DNA of 22,279 nucleotides, taken from positions 14,588-36,866 of the forward strand of contig JAAAIG010000017.1 of assembly GCA_015852425.1 (NCBI GenBank), in the 5' to 3' direction. A program made the translations under genes and the position numbers. Source of the stretch: Gryganskiella cystojenkinii. Taxonomy: Eukaryota > Mortierellomycota > Mortierellomycetes > Mortierellales > Mortierellaceae. Numbering within the stretch: position 1 is the stretch's first letter; each line of letters starts with the position of its first letter. Shown here in pieces: positions 19,956 through 22,279 of this stretch. Below the pieces are notes generated by a model that was not told where the DNA came from, searched no databases, and saw nothing but the letters and a program-made list of their open reading frames with translations.

Positions 19956-22198
19956 CTAGTTTTTGATGAATGGCTTCAGCTTTCTCAATCTTTCTGCCGC
20001 TGCGTCCAGGGTCTCGTCCGTCTTACAGAACGCAAATCTCGCAAAGTTCTGGGCCAACGCCTGGTTGGGCTTGGAGTAGAACTCTGTGGGAGGGATCGCA
20101 CAGACACCAATCTCCTTTGTAAGCCAGTAACAGGTTCTGAAATCCTTGGGACGACGATGCAACAACTCTGGGAACTCGTAATCTGCGGGAACCTGGATCT
20201 TGTCAGTATTCACCAAGATAAAGTAGGAGCCCTCAGGAATTGTACAGGGCAGACCCAACTCTCTAAAGACCGAGAGGAGCTTCTCACGCTTGTGCTCATA
20301 GGCACTGATCTGGCTGCCAAAGAATCCGCGTTCATCCGCTTGTTCGAATCCAATTGCAATAGCCTCCTGAAGAGGAGAGTTAACACAAAAGACGATACGG
20401 GTATGCGCCGCAAGCGCAGGTTCGACCAGAGCCTTGGGTCCGATCAACCAACCGACACGCCAGCCTGTCGTTCCAAAAGTCTTGCCACCGCTTCCGACAG
20501 TGACGGTGCGCTCCCACAATCCGTTCAAAGTCGCGATGCGCTGATGGTTCTTGGGGTTGAAATAGAGATGATCGTACTTGAAAAATTTCGTGACATCAAA
20601 AATGAAGATAAATGGAAAGTCAGCGGTCAGGAAGGATCAACATTCCAATTCCTATGTTCTCAATCAGGTCTTTCGTGCGTTTTCAACTTACAACTTCATC
20701 ACTGATGATCAACAGGTTGTGCTTGGTGGCAAGGGCACCAATCTCCTCCAGTTCTTCCTGTGAAAAGACTTTACCAATGGGATTATGAGGGGTGTTGAGG
20801 ACAATGATCTTGGATCGAGGCGTGATTTTGGACTCGAGTTCCTTGATATCAATCTTCCATTCACTTGCGCTCATGTCCTTGGTAATGTCACCCTTGGGAC
20901 GGATAGGGCAGTAAACAGGAACACCTCCGTTCATAGTGATGTTGGACTAAAGTCAACCAGAGCAAATAATTAGGCATCAACGTTATTAAAAGATCGCAAA
21001 AAAGACCGTTTGGACCACTCAACCCGACGATCACGTCCTCCTCAGCCGGAACTGCGCACTTCCTCTCCTTTTTAGCAGCTCGCTTACAATGTACTGATCA
21101 AAGAAGGGCTCCATGAGAATGACCTCCGATCCCTGGTCAAGATATCCTGCGAAAATGCTGAAAATGCCTATCAATTGATACAAAAAATCATCATTTCCAA
21201 CATTTACGTTAACGATTTCGTAGTTGTGGCATACAAAAAAAGACCAGAAAGAAAATCACGACAAGATAGCGATTGTCCAGGAAGAGGAATATGAGCATAC
21301 TCACCCTCGTTGGCTCCTGCTGTCACCACAATCTCAGTTTCTGGGTCCAGTGTCCTGTTGAACAAAGGACTGTACGACTTTGCCAATGCCTAGTGTTTTT
21401 TCGATGTTTCATTGGGGTGCAAGGACAATAAAAAAAAAAAAAAATAGAAAGCGTGAGAAAATTACACAAAGAAAAAAAAAGTACCGCTTCCCAATTGAAT
21501 CCTTTTGTTTTACGTTTCTCAGTCTTGGGCGACCCTTGGGATGACTGTACTGATTGCAGTCGTTGCGGGTCACGGCCTCACGAGCAGCCTCGACCACAAA
21601 GTCTGGAGGAGGGAAGCTAAACAGATCACAGTTTGTAGTTGAGTTAGCAAGAAGGCGTCGAAAAATAATTAGGCTTTATCGGCAAGGACTCCTGTTGATC
21701 AAAATACGCCATATCTCCATTCATACTTCATGAAACCCTGTCCGAGGTTGACAGCCTGGCACTCAAGGGCGAGGGGAGTGAAGATCGACCAGACTAAACA
21801 CAAAAAGGTTTTTAGGGCCGTGTTAGACACATGATGGAAAGAAAAGCACAGCGCGTTTCTTTTCTAATTTTCACCCCGATCGCCTGCAGAGGATAGAGCC
21901 CCGTGAAGAAAGCCAGGCTAACTGCAGATAAAACAGAGTGTTTGCAGCATCGTGACGGGAATGAGTCACGAATGACGGCGACCAGTTACTCACCATCCTG
22001 TTCGAAATGAGCAACGCGTTCTGAGCGAGCGATCAAAGGGCCAGTCATTTTGGGAGCAGAGGAGAGAAAACGGGAAGAAATGGTTGTGTGATGAGAAAGA
22101 ACGGATCGGGACTGGATGGAACGAGGCAGAATACGGGATGGGGAAGAGAGGAGAGGAAGAGATCTCGATGCAGAGAGGTTGAAGATCCTGGCCAGCAT
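19956..22198 (-). CDS. BNA3: Kynurenine aminotransferase, BNA3/KAT type (class I/II PLP aminotransferase)
   Basis: Seven minus-strand exons: 21994-22198, 21727-21793, 21514-21616, 21305-21389, 21088-21167, 20692-20946, 19956-20576; 471 residues. Residues 1-50 are a typical mitochondrial presequence, rich in Ser/Arg/Leu and free of acidic residues, beginning MLARIFNLSASRS. A second Met at 51 (MTGPLIARSERVAHFEQ) marks the start of the cytosol-type protein. Fold type I signatures: NLGQGFMNFPPP, TAGANEG, NTPHNPIGKVF (231-241), IISDEVYDHL (Asp263), and the PLP lysine Lys297 in GSGGKTFGTTGWRVGW. The family converts kynurenine to kynurenic acid and has cysteine S-conjugate lyase/glutamine transaminase activity; the substrate cannot be settled from sequence. 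It lies upstream of MET2 in the same direction. First ATG within the window; no upstream ATG is present in the 81 bases to the window end. Confidence 0.93.
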
Positions 22199-22279
22199 GG
22201 AATTCGAGAGAGAAGGAGGAGAGATTGGAAAGGCGGTGAAGAAGAATATGAAAAAAGGCAAAAAAAAAAAGTCCGTTGG

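Noticed and set aside
21961..21968. TGAGTCA (Gcn4-type) site near the aminotransferase start, and a similar one at about 9086 in GUA1
   Set aside because: Both lie inside introns downstream of the start codons, so a promoter role is not supported; seven-base matches are expected by chance.
1..22279. Mobile elements, viral remnants, CRISPR arrays, tRNA or rRNA genes
   Set aside because: No transposase, reverse transcriptase or integrase motifs, long terminal or inverted repeats, tRNA box sequences or rRNA segments were seen on reading both strands; the window is filled by housekeeping genes.

Overview
The window is a gene-dense stretch of a nuclear genome from a filamentous or early-diverging fungus. 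Eleven protein-coding genes are visible, and ten of them are complete. The fungal call rests on short GT-AG introns (mostly 80-120 bp), a MET2-type homoserine acetyltransferase, an Ada3/Ngg1 coactivator, Yos1, and short, pyrimidine-rich promoters. An exon-junction-complex Barentsz protein and a peroxisomal TYSND1/DEG15-like protease argue against budding yeast and are compatible with a Mucoromycota/Mortierellomycota-type fungus. That placement is inference; no marker in the window settles it. I found no transposon, virus, CRISPR array, tRNA or rRNA.

Layout, left to right: the 3' part of a peroxisomal processing protease (+, cut by the left edge); an RPAP3-like R2TP co-chaperone (-); ADA3/NGG1 of SAGA (+); YOS1/IER3IP1, an ER-Golgi membrane protein (-); GMP synthase GUA1 (-); an 81-residue probable mitochondrial membrane protein (+); Barentsz/CASC3 (+); SPF27/BCAS2 of the Prp19 complex (-); mitochondrial ribosomal protein bL33m (+); MET2 (-); and a kynurenine aminotransferase, BNA3/KAT type (-). 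Three divergent pairs share promoters: RPAP3/ADA3, GUA1/small mitochondrial gene, and SPF27/bL33m. Every gene model was rebuilt by hand from reading frame, splice consensus and family conservation. The summed exon lengths are divisible by three for all ten complete genes, and the visible exons of the partial gene also keep frame.

The genes are housekeeping and do not form one pathway. Themes recur (RNA processing: Barentsz, SPF27; mitochondria: bL33m, the small membrane protein, the aminotransferase presequence; peroxisome: the protease), but nothing suggests a gene cluster or operon.

I see no undescribed system of the mobile or defence kind. The interesting material is at the level of gene structure. 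A 17-nt last exon supplies the peroxisomal SKL signal and intron retention would remove it. The bL33m start codon is split by an intron. An alternative acceptor in the Barentsz gene would create a premature stop in a gene whose product belongs to the EJC. Two tiny upstream ORFs, one a bare start-stop, sit before ADA3. A ~128-residue low-complexity insert interrupts MET2. The aminotransferase has a second in-frame ATG right after its mitochondrial presequence.
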